NCBI RefSeq assembly: GCF_905220415.1
Contig: NC_059568.1
Coordinates: 2,542,001 to 2,606,000, forward strand
Reading direction: 5' to 3'
DNA from: Colias croceus
Taxonomy: Eukaryota; Arthropoda; Insecta; Lepidoptera; Pieridae
Length of the DNA stretch: 64,000 nt
A program made the position numbers and the translations under genes. The notes beneath the pieces are model-generated. The model was given only the letters and a program-made list of their open reading frames with translations. It had not been told where the DNA came from and did no database searches. Of the stretch, positions 23,669 through 35,064 are shown piece by piece; position 1 is the first letter of the stretch, and each line of letters opens with the position of its first letter.

Positions 23669-23854
23669 GAGCTAGCGCGCAAGAGCAACTTTTGTCTCTG
23701 CAACTATTTTGTCTCTCGCATCAACTCTATGGGCTAGTAAGAAAGTGCGCGCACGAAGCGACGCAACTCCCAGGAGACTTTTTTACTAGCCCATAGAGTT
23801 GATGGGAGAGACGAAATAGTTGCGGAGACAAAAGTTGCTCTTGCGCGCTAGCTC
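23669..23854. mobile_element. 186-bp MITE with long inverted ends
   Basis: The left end GAGCTAGCGCGCAAGAGCAA and right end TTGCTCTTGCGCGCTAGCTC are perfect inverses. The inverted homology continues inward through TTTTGTCTC, GCAACTATTT and TCAACTCTATGGGCTAGTAA. The centre is AAGTGCGCGCACGAAGCGAC. A diverged second copy is at 26557-26711. Confidence 0.75.
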
Positions 23855-24411
23855 AAGACGCAATCAAGCACTCTATGAGCTCCTACAGAAAAAGATTTGA
23901 AACACATCCGAATGCATTGGCCATGGATTTAATGAAAAAAAGACTTAAAAGAAAAGCTCCCATAGATATATATATTTAAAATAAAATACTGTAGGCTATT
24001 CACCCTCTGCGCCAAAAAAACTAAAGACAAACTAGATCAATGCTTCACAATATAACACTAACAAATTAAAAAGTGCCTCATACAGAACTAAACAAATGTA
24101 ATTCTAAGCAGACCGCACGTAAAACAGAAACTTATGCTTTATCCGAGTCCAACCGCCGGTACAAGCTGGCTTCATGATATATTGAACTGAACATTACTAA
24201 ACAAGTACAATATTGTGAAACGTTGCTATTCAACTATCGACTTGAATAAACAATCATTGTCTATTTTTAAGACCATTTATAGGCATAGGTACGTTGTTCT
24301 GCCCAATGGCCAATAGGCACACAACATTGCTTGAAAATCGGTCCATTCTTGAGTTTCAGAGGCGTATGGTAACTAACAATGTAGCACGAGAATTTAATAA
24401 TAAAAAAACCG
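23855..24411. other. AT-rich spacer
   Basis: No gene or bounded repeat is recognised. Confidence 0.45.
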
Positions 24412-24643
24412 GCCAAGTGCGAGTTGGACTCGCGCACAATTACGGGTTCCGTACTATGGGGATCCCTAAATATTTTAATTTTTAGTATTTGTTGTTATAG
24501 CGGCCACGGAAATACATCATTTGTGAAAATTTCAGGTTTCTAGCTACCACGGTTTATGAGATACAGCCTGGAGACAGACAGACAGCTAACGAAGTCTCAG
24601 TAATAGGTTCCCGTTTTACCGTTTCGGTACGGAACCCTAAAAA
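24412..24643 (+). mobile_element. Dispersed element bounded by AACCGGCCAAGTGCGAGT and GGAACCCTAAAAA
   Basis: The 5' end AAAAAAACCGGCCAAGTGCG runs into GTTGGACTCGCGCAC. The 3' end is GTACGGAACCCTAAAAA. It contains a short ACAGACAGACAG run. Longer and shorter members are at 41331-41918 (opposite strand) and 56645-56707. It is non-coding and of uncertain class. Confidence 0.65.
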
Positions 24644-24923
24644 TATTAAAGAGCTGAAGCTGAAGATAAATTTAACGTCATCTCCTGTTATTTAAAACAA
24701 TGGTGAGAGACAGCGCAACTATTAATTATTATCCACAAAGATTCTGGATGTTGAAAAACACATTCTAGAATAAACCTTAACACGCGTGAAAGACTTAGGC
24801 AATGGGAACAACATCAGTATTCCATCTAAGAATTTCATCATAAGCAAAACACATAAGGCGTTTTTAGGTGCTACAAGTAATAGTAAGAGCTAAAATTAAC
24901 ATCGATGGACCTCAATACCAATA

Positions 24924-25309
24924 CAGTAGACCCGCGTTACACCGGCCCCTGGCCTATCCATCGCCCCATGTAACCCAACATGTCGATAGATGCTGAATCC
25001 CTATTTTTACGTCAATTATGCATGATTTAACAGTATACAACCTGTACAAAAAAAAACGTGCCACCGCTATTGTGCTCTACTCGAAGATATTGTTTTCATT
25101 CAAAATACACAATGAAACATGATTTGTACCGACTTCTGAAACCGAACTACCTATCTTATCATTAGGTCCATAGTTTGTCGAATTACAAGGTACTCTTGCG
25201 TAAAAACATCCGGACAAGGGGGATCTCTATGCAGCACCTTATAATCCGAGAAATTCGATACCTGGACAAGGCCTTGCAAAACGATTGTCGGAATACCGCG
25301 GGTCTACTG
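24924..25309. mobile_element. pogo/Tigger-like MITE with TA duplication
   Basis: The ends CAGTAGACCCGCGTTACACC and CCGCGGGTCTACTG are inverted repeats, and TA flanks both sides (24922-24923 and 25310-25311). CAGTA-type termini with a TA target are typical of the pogo/Tigger branch of Tc1/mariner. At 386 bp and without coding capacity it is a non-autonomous copy. Confidence 0.72.
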
Positions 25310-25312
25310 TAT

Positions 25313-25357
25313 TATTATCTCAATATAATATAACTAATATATTATATTGAGATAATA
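25313..25357. repeat. Perfect AT palindrome, 20-bp arms and 5-base loop
   Basis: The arms TATTATCTCAATATAATATA and TATATTATATTGAGATAATA surround ACTAA. It begins immediately beyond the TA flank of the pogo-like MITE. Confidence 0.85.
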
Positions 25358-25968
25358 TAATATATTAGTTCTAAGATAGCTACATATTATATATGATTAG
25401 TAAAAGCTAGGTACATAATTTAACCCATATTCTGCTATTTAAACTATCCCCATGCGTGATCAAATTTGTTATAATTCGCTATTCACAAAGCAAGAACAGT
25501 TTCTATTGAAACTTAAAAGGGAAAATTGTCCGTCGTTTAGGCGCGATTGTGTTAATAAAACCGTAGATATTGTTATGGAAACTGGGGCGTTCGCAAAAAG
25601 TTTGGCAAAAGTTCGGACAAACGTAGGAGCCGATACGTACGAAGTTTACCTATAAAACTAGGCAAGCGTAAAACAAATACTGTACTCTACGTATGTACTA
25701 TGTATATTTGTAAAAGACTTGCTACACCATTTACAACTCAAGAGTGGCTAAATCGATATAAGTGATAAATAAATATTTCAGGACAATTTTCACTGACACG
25801 TAGCATCATCTGCAGCGACATCTGATTCCATACTAGCTTTCAAGATTTTTGGTTGATCTGCTAAGATTAATATAATAATAAAAACAAAAAAATTAAAAAC
25901 ATACAAATTATGGTCCACTTTAGCGGAGCTTATTATGATATTTTTATTCACATAAATTTATACAATTA
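25358..25968. other. AT-rich spacer with an unrecognised 67-codon frame
   Basis: An open frame on the plus strand (25452-25655) encodes a lysine- and arginine-rich 67-residue peptide. I do not recognise it, it shows no domain or signal, and I see no splice or promoter support. I do not call it a gene. Confidence 0.4.
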
Positions 25969-26180
25969 CTAGCTTTCCGCCCGCGGCTTCGCCCGCGTTT
26001 TCAGAGAAAACCCCGCATAGTTCCCTTTCCCGTGGGATTTTCGGGATAAAACCTATCATATCTCTCAAGTTGAATTGAACTGCACATGGTGTGCGAATTT
26101 TATTATAATCGGTTAAGTGGTTTAGGAGTCCATTAAGAACAAACATTGTGACACGAGATTTATATATATTAAAATAAAGA
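25969..26180 (-). mobile_element. Mosaic Helitron-like element
   Basis: The 3' portion (CTAG, GC hairpin, CATAGTTCCCTTTCCCGTGG) belongs to the ATACTAATATTATAAATGC subfamily. The 5' portion (TGCACATGGTGTGCGAATTT, ATTGTGACACGAGATTTATA) belongs to the CTCGTGTCACAATGTTTGTCC subfamily. The junction lies at about 26050-26060. The copy at 39594-39770 has a similar hybrid structure. Confidence 0.75.
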
Positions 26181-26187
26181 TTTAGTT

Positions 26188-26413
26188 CTAGCTTTACGCC
26201 CACGGCTTCGCCCGCGTTTTGAATGAAAAACCCGCATAGTTCCCGTTCCCGTGGGTCTCCGGGATGAAACCTATCTTATGTGTTAATCCAAGTTACCCTC
26301 TATATGTGTGCTAAATTTCATTGTAATCGGTTCAGTAGTATTTGCTTGAAATCGTAACAAAAACACACACACACACATCCTTACAAACTTTCGCATTTAT
26401 AATATTAGTAGGA
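26188..26413 (-). mobile_element. Helitron-like element next to a mosaic copy
   Basis: On the minus strand it starts TCCTACTAATATTATAAATG, carries a CACACACACACAC tract, and ends CGGGCGAAGCCGTGGGCG...CTAG. Only seven bases separate it from the element at 25969-26180, and both lie in the same orientation. Confidence 0.75.
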
Positions 26414-26556
26414 TTTAGTTGTTTTTTATAAAATATGTTAACATACTTACTTACTTACAAAATGTTCTTAAAAGGGATCCTCAAGAAAGAAACACACCAA
26501 TGGCCGAAGTACAAAATTTTTCAACATACCTAACTAAAGTTTACCTATGTAACTAA

Positions 26557-26711
26557 GAGCCAGCGCGCACGAGCAACTTTGTCTCCGCAACTATTTTGTC
26601 TCTCCCACCCATGGGCTAGTATGAAAGTGCGCGCACGTAGCGACGCAACTCTACAATTGATGAGAGAGACAAATAGTTGCGGAGACATAAGTTGCTCTTG
26701 CGCCCTAGCTG
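26557..26711. mobile_element. Second copy of the GAGCTAGCGCGCAAGAGCAA MITE
   Basis: The left end is GAGCCAGCGCGCACGAGCAA and the right end TTGCTCTTGCGCCCTAGCT. The copy is internally shorter than the one at 23669-23854 and its centre (AGTGCGCGCACGTAGCGACG) is conserved. The ends are less perfectly paired, so it is the older or more mutated copy. Confidence 0.7.
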
Positions 26712-27049
26712 AAGCTCTATAAGTGCTCTACATCTTTTTAAATTCGATAGCTTTATATCCGAATAGCAGGACACTGATTTCAATTCGAGATTTGTGGAAA
26801 TCCCAATAATGTTTACGCAAATATTTAACTCGATAAACTTAAGGGTTAGCTTATTAGCTATATTCTATAAGATTCGTATTAAATAAATAAATAGATATTT
26901 ATTTCAGACACAATTTTATAAAATTATTTATATACCTAATTACAATTACAATGTTGCATATATTTTAACCGAATTACAATTATAATCTTGCATATATTTA
27001 GGACAATTAACAATATAAAAAAAAGGATTACAATTTAACTATTTACGGT
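26712..27049. other. AT-rich spacer with an AAATAAATAAATAG tract
   Basis: There is no gene. A possible retroposon tail lies at 26880-26960, where TGTTGCATATATTTT and CTTGCATATATTTA appear as an imperfect direct pair about 40 bp apart. Confidence 0.4.
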
Positions 27050-27410
27050 TCTTACTCAGATGAACACATAATTCCTCCCTGCAGCAGCTAGCAGATCGCC
27101 CGCGATACCACGCGGGCTCGATCGCACTGCAGCAGGACACCTCCCGGACACTACACCTTTAGAGCATTAATGATTAAACCAACCATAATCAGTTTATGTA
27201 TTTAATATAAAAAGCAACACCTCAACAGACTTAATGTTATTTAGAAAAAATGAATTACCATTAGGTCCCACCCAGTGCCCCGCCTGTAGTTGCAGGCGGC
27301 GTTGCCACCACTGAAAGGGGCCGCGGCCGTCGCCCCGAACAGTTACCCCGAGGCCTGTGAAGGCCTGCGTGGATGACCCCGCGATCGAACACATAACCAA
27401 TGTACATACT
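27050..27410 (-). repeat. GC-rich unclassified dispersed repeat
   Basis: Two GC-rich blocks (27065-27155 and 27265-27380) flank an AT-rich segment, TTAAGTCTGTTGAGGTGTTG on the minus strand. That segment is found again on the plus strand at 31898-31975. One GC block contains a hairpin (GATCGCCCGCG with CGCGGGCTCGATC). The 68-codon minus-strand frame at 27194-27400 is open but of unknown meaning. It is probably part of a retroelement, class unknown. Confidence 0.45.
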
Positions 27411-27568
27411 GTTCAAGTAGGTACTCGAATAGCGTAGGTATATATAATTTTGTTATTAGAGGAGCGTATATGCGACCAAAAAGATGCTATTCGCAATCTA
27501 ATAATTCGTATGGAAATAAATCATTTGTTTTCTTGACGACTCTTGAACAATCCTCCATGAACTTAATA

Positions 27569-29611
27569 GACTACAAGCCCGCATAGGAAAAAAATATGGG
27601 TCAAATGAACCACCAGGGGACATATCTAGAACGATAGAAGAGCATAAAATAATAAGATTCATCACTATGCCGTCACTTGTAAGCTGTCCAACTGAGTGCA
27701 GATGAGAATTGAAAAGTACAGGTAGACTCGGTAAATTTTGGTCATATATTTTTGTACGGCATTCTTAACCATCGATAGATTCATTAAAAATAATAAGAAA
27801 CCGCTCAGTGCCGTACAAAAATGGTGGTCCACAAAGTCGGAATTTTTATTTAATTTCCGAGAGCAACCGGGGGTAAATTTGGTCATATGACCATGTACGG
27901 CATCTGTGTCATACTATGCCTATACTGCTTTTAATCCATTATTCCGCAACGCCGTACAAAAATCATGGGGACAAGGGGAAAAAATCGAGAGTTGTAATCC
28001 CCTCTCTTTCCCCACTCCAGGGGGTCATTTGACACAACACGAAATAAATTTATTTTTAAAGTATTTTATGCATAGATAATATTTTTTCATGTGCCGTACA
28101 TTTTCGTTGGTTCAAAGGGGTAAAATCTGAAAAAGAAAAAAATCCATATAACGAAATGTTTGCTTTATATTTTGATAATAAAATATAAATATACATTAAT
28201 ATTAAGAAGCTCGAGGTGGTTAATTATCACCAGTCAGGTGGAATGGACTCCGTTAAATTGATGAACTAATAAAGAAGCTATGAACGAAAAGATGTGAATT
28301 ATATGCAATCAGCCCATGAATACAGGTAAAGTCACAAGCAAATGCTAGTAATATATACATATTCAAAATGTACAAGTAAAGCGCTTTCAAATGATACCAA
28401 ACACGGTATATTTATCTTAACTTTATTTTTATTCTGTATGTTTTCGCTAGAAGGCGCCACATTAGATTTTGTGAAACCCCATATAGCTTTTAGCTAGCTG
28501 GTCGCTGGTTATCCAGTGAACAATTCAGACGCTTCTAATGATATGTCATTTGTCGAATTCTGATAAGTAGTTTAGAAGTTACGAGGGAATAGATGAACAT
28601 ACATACATGACCTGTCAAAATCATAACCCTCCTTTTGCTTTGCCGTAGTTGGGTAAAAATATTTTAATGCCGTACTGTATCAAATGGCCATAAAGCACCC
28701 TTAAAATCGTAGCTTTCGTCGCTTTCATCAGCCTAAAAGATGTACAAAAATGTACGGCATCGTTTTTTCCTAATTTATCTATGTTAATACTATTTAAAAC
28801 AACGAATAAAGTGTAGAAAACTATTATATTTCATTAATCTGCGATGTTTAAACTTTTACAAAATTTCTGTTTTTGCATTTCTCTATAACTTTTTTTAGAA
28901 CGGTTTCTTTTGAACGGCAATACTATACAACAATTGAATTTTACAATATCATGTTAAAAAAAAAGTTCCCGTACAGGGTCAAATGACCTTACAGCTCTTT
29001 ATATCAAGAATTCGATGAAATTAAGATGATTATTGGTATACATTTAAAAGAACAATTATTTTTTGACGGCATTGCTTTTAATAGTACTTTTGAGTGCTAG
29101 ATAATGTTTTGGAACCGAAGCCGTACTTAGTCAAATGACCCCCTGGAGTGGGAAAAGAGAGGGGATTGCAACTCTCGATTTTTTCCCCTTGTCCCCATGA
29201 TTTTTGTACGGCGTTGCGGAATAATAGATTAAAAGCAGTATAGGCATAGTATGACACAGATGCCGTACATGGTCAAATGACCAAATTTACCCTCGGTAAC
29301 TCTCGGAATTTAAATAAAAATTCCGACTTTGTGGACCACCATTTTTGTACGGCACTGAGCGGTTTCTTATTATTTTTAATGGATCTATCGATGGTTAAGC
29401 ATTTACGGCATTACGGCATTCCGTACAAAAATATATGACCAAAATTTACCGAGTCTACCTGTACTTTTCAATTCTCATCTGCACTCAGTTGGACAGCTTA
29501 CAAGTGACGGCATAGTGATGAATCTTATTATTTTATGCTCTTCTATCGTTCTAGATATGTCCCCTGGTGGTTCATTTGACCCATATTTTTTTCCTATGCG
29601 GGCTTGTAGTC
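27569..29611. mobile_element. 2.04-kb DNA transposon with about 470-bp terminal inverted repeats
   Basis: The left terminal repeat (27569-28033) and right one (29130-29611) are near-identical reverse complements, starting GACTACAAGCCCGCATAGG. TA flanks both ends (27567-27568 and 29612-29613), consistent with a Tc1/mariner-type target. GCCGTAC occurs at least ten times in either orientation, and palindromes such as GGTCAAATGACC recur throughout, including the interior. There is no transposase gene. The right repeat is longer by a small duplication of TTACGGCA near 29400. Confidence 0.8.
28410..28665. repeat. Repeat probably nested inside the 2.04-kb element
   Basis: TTCGCTAGAAGGCGCCACAT, a TACATACATGACCTGTC segment and CCTCCTTTTGCTTTGCCGTA recall a common lepidopteran interspersed repeat. 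They lack the GCCGTAC pattern of the host element, so they look like a secondary insertion. The boundaries are approximate. Confidence 0.45.
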
Positions 29612-29967
29612 TATAACAATAATATTTATTTCTTCGTATTCGTGACGTCATATGTATTTTATATTTTACTGTAACAAAATTTCAAACATTACACAATTTA
29701 ATCTTTAATTAATTTGCACTAAATTTATATTTTCTAACAACGTGTTGAAATAATTCTTAACACCCTTTCAAATTATGAAATATTTAAATTAATTTAAGCG
29801 AAACTTCACCAGAAATATATCTATGATACGAACTCCACATCGGAATGCTGCGATATCGGGAATTCTTCATTTTACGCATTCCGAACTAAATGATCGAATG
29901 GATAAAATCATTTAAGTACGCAATATGGGAAATATAATTAAGCCTCTGAATATGAAAGGAACCAAAA

Positions 29968-30210
29968 TCCATACTAATATTATAAATGCGAAAGTAACTC
30001 TATCTGTCTGTCTGTTACTCAATCAAGCCTTAACTACTGAACCAATTTGCATGAAATTTGGTATAGAGTTAGTTTGATACCCGAGAAAGGAGTCTATTTT
30101 TTACCCCGGGACATAGGATAGGTTTTATCCCGAAAATCCCACGGGAACAGGAACTATACGGGTTTTTCTTTGACTGCGTGGGTGACGCCGCGGCCCGGGA
30201 GGAAAGCTAG
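29968..30210 (+). mobile_element. Helitron-like element, ATACTAATATTATAAATGC subfamily
   Basis: It starts TCCATACTAATATTATAAAT after an A and ends with an altered hairpin (GTGACGCCGCGGCCCGGGAG) then CTAG before a T. A CTGTCTGTCTGT run is present near the 5' end. Confidence 0.73.
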
Positions 30211-31897
30211 TTATTTATTTAATATTTATTATGATGTGTTCATGAAGTTAACCCATATTTTACTACAATATTGATGACAATAAAAATGCCGAATTAACAA
30301 ATATTTTTCGCTCATTAACTTCGTACAAACAGAATTTAGTTCATTATTTTGACATAGTAGGTACTAATAGATAATTACTGATTAAAAATACCTACGTTTA
30401 ACCTAAACAACGAAAAAGTAAAATGGAGTATACCTATATACCTAACTGTAAATAACATTCCTTTTGAAATAAAAACGTGGTACTAAAATCAATTCATTGC
30501 TGATCCATTATAATTATATACAAGTCAATGTATCGTGTAGCCGTAATGGAGTTGTCCAATCCAATCGTACATAAATGCTATGAATCATTCGCTGTGATAT
30601 TCAAAGCGAATCTATTACTACTTTGTAGTTTGTGTATGTTTTTTTTTTTGTGTTCTATGAATGAACGAGTTATCTATCTATCTATCTATCTATTTACCAA
30701 AATCTATCATCATCCGTTAATAGTTTGCGACGAAGTGACAGTTATACCATTTCATAACACACCCCTTTTTACAAAGCGATTCCCATAATAAATGTTAAGA
30801 GTCAACTCAATATATGTAACTATGTACCTACCAGATAAATAATTAATAATTTGATGCCGTCTTGTATATTATGATATACACTATACCATCAAGTAAATTG
30901 ATGTGCTTTACAATTCTTAGCAGGAACTTACGTAAAAACTTACATGCTTAAGTACATGAATAATAGAAATTATAAGTTAATGCATTTGTAAAATAAGTCA
31001 TCAGAACTAGCAATAACAATCTTAAAACGTATTATTTCAATAACCAAAGCCAATCACAAAAAGCAATTAGAATATAATTTACATCTAACAAACACTTAAG
31101 ATGTTGCAGACTGAAAACCGCTATTCCAAGAGCAGCGAGAAACTATTCCGCCATACCGGCAATACAGGATTCCACGTCTTAATCCTCTAGCCCTATATAA
31201 ATGCCCATGTGAATATGTCCTTTGTATGTGATCCATCTACGTAGCAAACAAGTCTGAAGGTATTTCATCCCTGTCCGTTGTCTACTGGGCATCCGATTCA
31301 ATTATTGCTCGTTGATGACCCGGCAAATGGGGACATCGTTCAAATGGGCCCTATTCGTTGAGTCGGGACGGCTTAACTATACGTCGTTGTACCTACCTAT
31401 GAATTTCAATATTCATAAGTTGTTACGCTGAAATCAATTTACGACCGATGTCAGGGCAGTTGCTTTGCCATCTAGGTCATCCCTACTAAATCTAGCTTGG
31501 ATCAATCTAAGGTCATTGTAGTTGAAATAACTTTTTTCTTCGAAGTTTAGGTGAGTTAAGAGCTTAGTGATTGAGTTACTAGTCGGTATTTATTGATCTA
31601 ATTATTCTTAACCAATATTTTGTACATTTACTATTCTCACATTGTACCTAAGAATAAAACACAGTAGGTAATTTGTTTTTTATTCATGAGTGTGTTTCAA
31701 TACATTTCCGCAACAGTATTTAGATAAAAAACATCAAATATTTCTTTATAAAAACCCGCATATCCATAAAGCAAATAAGCAATAATGTCACTCACGATGT
31801 GTTACTAGAAATTCATCAAATAAACGCCTGACAATAACAACATAGCAAATACATCTGCGCGCCCCTTTTTTATTTCGTAATTCATTTTTTCTAAATT
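30211..31897. other. AT-rich spacer with a (CTAT)n microsatellite
   Basis: There is no gene. A (TATC)n tract of about 23 bp lies at 30671-30693. Positions 31240-31380 form a less AT-rich, repeat-free block that might be regulatory. Confidence 0.4.
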
Positions 31898-31975
31898 ACA
31901 TTAAGTCTGTTGAGGTGTTGCTTTTTATATTAAATACATAAACTGATTATTGTTGGTTTAATGCTCTAAGTGAAT
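31898..31975 (+). repeat. Partial copy of the 27.1-27.4 kb repeat
   Basis: TTAAGTCTGTTGAGGTGTTG through ACATAAACTGATTATTG to GGTTTAATGCTCTAA matches the central AT-rich part of the repeat at 27150-27235 in opposite orientation. No GC-rich flanks remain. Confidence 0.65.
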
Positions 31976-34630
31976 ATGTATTATGTAATACGGTATAGTT
32001 TAAAAAATATGACTCGTAGTTTTTTTTGTGTGTTTTTATGTACATTACCTAGTAGTAGTTAATTTACTAAGTCCCAACTACTACTCGTAACATTTCATGA
32101 TGTTAAATAATTGACATACATAGAGGTGTCGTATAAATTTAAATTAAAAATATTAGCACTGAAATTATTATTAATATGAAAATGTATTAAGTATAGCACG
32201 CTAGCTGATAGTCTGTGTATAAAGTGTTTTTCATACGCTAAAAGCTTAAAGAAAAAAATAATTTTACAGTAAAGGAACGGAATAAATGGAAATAAAATAC
32301 ATATCTAACTAAACACAAAGATAAAATCCCTTAAAATAATAGATACCTAAGAAAATTAATTAAACACGAAGCGAAACAACACCCACCTTCGTGTAAGCCA
32401 AGTCACATTAAAGCAGTGAACCTATTCAAAAGAAAGTCAGGTAATTCACTTAATAGCGGTCATCTCTCTCTCATCATGGATTCTAGCTGTTCGTAACGAC
32501 CTTTTACGAGAGCATTTAACTAACGAACGAGGTATAACCCATAGTTTAAGAGTCAGTGATAATATAATTTCGAAGACCATCGTTTACTGGCTGACTGAGA
32601 ATTGGGGCGGATTTTTGTCATGTGCATCCATCACTAATGAATTGACGCGAAAGAGTCATCGCCAGGCGCTCTAAAAACAGGTCGTGCGTATGGACAGTTC
32701 CAATTAAATGGGAATTATCAATACGGTTTTATTAGATAGGAATAATGAATTTCGATGAGAATTTTATGGAAAAAAAGTAGCAGAGCTAGTTGAGATTGTG
32801 GTAAGATTCGAGGAGAATTGGCTGCATTCTTCAGCTTTCCCTCAGGCATTGGCGCGTTGAGTGGAGTCGAACTGTCTCACCGCAGAAATTCGATTGACAA
32901 GCGGTGCGCTTGGACGAGTTGTCTCGCCGAATATCTTCAACTAAGCTTCAACTGATATTTCTTTAGTGCAGCCATTTTAAAAGTATTACAAAGTGGATTT
33001 TTACCGATTCAAAGAAGTTTCTATCATTTTGAATACCCCTAATCGTAATGAAAATCGATGAGTAAAGCATGAAAATCTTCATCACAAGAGAACTGATTAT
33101 GACCTCAAATTTTTAAGCAAAACAAGGACAAATCACTAGCACTCTACACTATTCAATTCAGCAACCCTATTGAAAGCTACACTTAACTGGAGACGTTGGT
33201 TTCGCTTAAACTGACATACTTAAAGTAAAGATGAAAGGAGAGAGTCAATATTTTATATCGCTATAAAAATGTTTGCGACACCTTGAAAACATGAATTCGT
33301 GGAGGTACGCTTGTGTATAAAAATACCGTAACTGTTCCAGGCTTGGAGATAAAAGCGAAAATCATCTCTGCTCGATTGTACATAAAGTACACGAATTAGC
33401 CATTAATAACAAAGATGGTGTGGTCGTAAAGGACCCATAAAATATAGGCCAGGTGCAGGAAGGGCGAGCTGATAAGAGAAAAATATGCTGTTTGAACTGC
33501 TGTGTTTTTGTTCTTTACATTTGCTTCTTGTTTGAGCTAGCTTACGGATGTTTTGTTATTGTTTTTAAAACATTAATGCAGTGCTCTTTATTATTGTATA
33601 ATAAGTATAGTGTTACATTGTTTAACATATACATATATGACAGATCAGATAAGTTTCATATTATATGCTCACCAGTATCACCACAGTTGGACTGCTTATA
33701 AGGTATTTTTAATAGATTCTTACTCATGAAGCAAAATTTATTTTCATTCCATACTAATTATAAACGTGTATTAGATTAAATATTTTAACGAAAATATTAT
33801 TACAATATGTCATAAAATATTTTACATTCTATATTATAATTTACCTAAAATACAAAACCTACATTACTTACAGAATTTGTGCAGTATCTCCAACAACAAT
33901 AGAATCAGGACACACTGTTAATATTTCTCGTAACCGCGAGATTACAGGAAGGTTGAGGTGGCCTTATGAAAGTGACGTCAAAGCCCGACCACGAGCCAAA
34001 TGAACACTGTTATTGACTCTGGCCATTATTTGCTATTCTGATGATCTCGGTACAAAATTATTTATATAGAGCAATCTTAATGATTAATTTCGTTATTAAA
34101 GTCTGTTTGATCACCATCCCACACCCCGATATGTCCGATATTGGAATCCAAGCGAAACCACCGCGACGGATACGGCCGCACTAAATAATTCCGATAATGA
34201 TGAAGTTTAATGGAATCTCGTCCCAGGATAACGATTAGGTGGAATTGAAATTTTATCCATTCCACTTCGCAGATACGTCATCTATAATTCATATTTCATA
34301 CATTATGCAAAATTTCATAAACGACTCCGACAAAACCGAGTTTAAATATTAAGGATCCGCGTCCAATTTTTTGATGGACAAGTCCTAATTAAATAATGAT
34401 GAAATATGGCAATGTTTTAAGTGCTTAGTTTAATTTCTTATTTAAATATCAGCGCTATCTAAAATTACACAGCGGGAATAATTTGTTGGTGGGAGGTTGG
34501 TAAGGAAAACAACATTATATTGTTGAACTAGATTTAATTAGCTGCTTTAAATTCATTATTCAGTACAAATAAGAATACGGCGCGAGGGAAACTCAAAAAC
34601 AAGAACAACTAGAGTTGCGATAAATTAGGA
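31976..34630. other. Unique spacer downstream of the NDUFS8-like gene
   Basis: No transposon is obvious over much of this span. Blocks at 32390-32710 and 33890-34270 are repeat-free and closer to even base composition, the best candidates in the window for conserved non-coding DNA. The open frames at 33453-33701 and 34077-34265 have no recognisable domains. Confidence 0.4.
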
Positions 34631-35064
34631 TTAGCGATACAAGTGATTATCGCTTAAATTGCTCACAATTTCTGGTTCCCAACGATCCCCAATCGATAGG
34701 AGCTTCTCTTTGTTATATATCAGTTCTTCGTGAGTCTCCGTGCAGTTCTCGAAGTTGGGACCTTCTACTATGGCATCTACGGGACAGGCCTCTTGGCAGT
34801 ATCCACAGAAGATACATTTGGTCATGTCGATGTCGTATCTGACGGCTCTTCGGGAGCCATCGGCGCGTTCTTCAGCTTCTATAGTTATCGCTTGAGCCGG
34901 ACAAATCGCTTCGCAAAGCTTGCACGCTATACATCTCTCTTCTCCAGATGGATATCTCCTTAAAGCGTGTTCACCTCGGAAACGCGGGGACAAAGGACCC
35001 TTCTCAAACGGATAATTGATTGTTGCTGGTTCCTTGAATATGTGTCCTAGCGTGACAGCAAAGC
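34631..35064 (-). CDS. NDUFS8-like complex I subunit, coding exon 2 (C-terminal ferredoxin domain)
   Basis: This exon encodes residues 91 (split codon) to 234 of an NDUFS8/TYKY homologue, the 4Fe-4S subunit of mitochondrial respiratory complex I that passes electrons from NADH toward ubiquinone. Both cluster motifs are intact: CIACKLCEAICP (Cys 135, 138, 141, 145) and CIFCGYCQEACP (Cys 174, 177, 180, 184). The block GPLSPRFRGEHALRRYPSGE is identical to the family consensus. The exon starts after an acceptor CTCTTTTCAATAG. The leading Met of the longer open frame (from 35098) is intronic. Against the usual C-terminus there are changes, for example ENCTETHEELIY where families normally have EFSTETHEELLY. 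The gene ends in the family-typical LYR before the stop. Confidence 0.9.

Noticed and set aside
25452..25655. 67-residue Lys/Arg-rich frame
   Set aside because: It has no recognised family and no splicing or promoter signal, and its length is within chance expectation for this much sequence.
27194..27400. 68-residue Gly/Gln-rich frame
   Set aside because: It is inside a GC-rich dispersed repeat and is not supported as a gene.
27569..29611. Assembly artefact as the explanation of the large inverted repeat
   Set aside because: The arms differ by small indels and substitutions and the element has matching TA flanks, which fits a real transposon better, though long reads would settle it.
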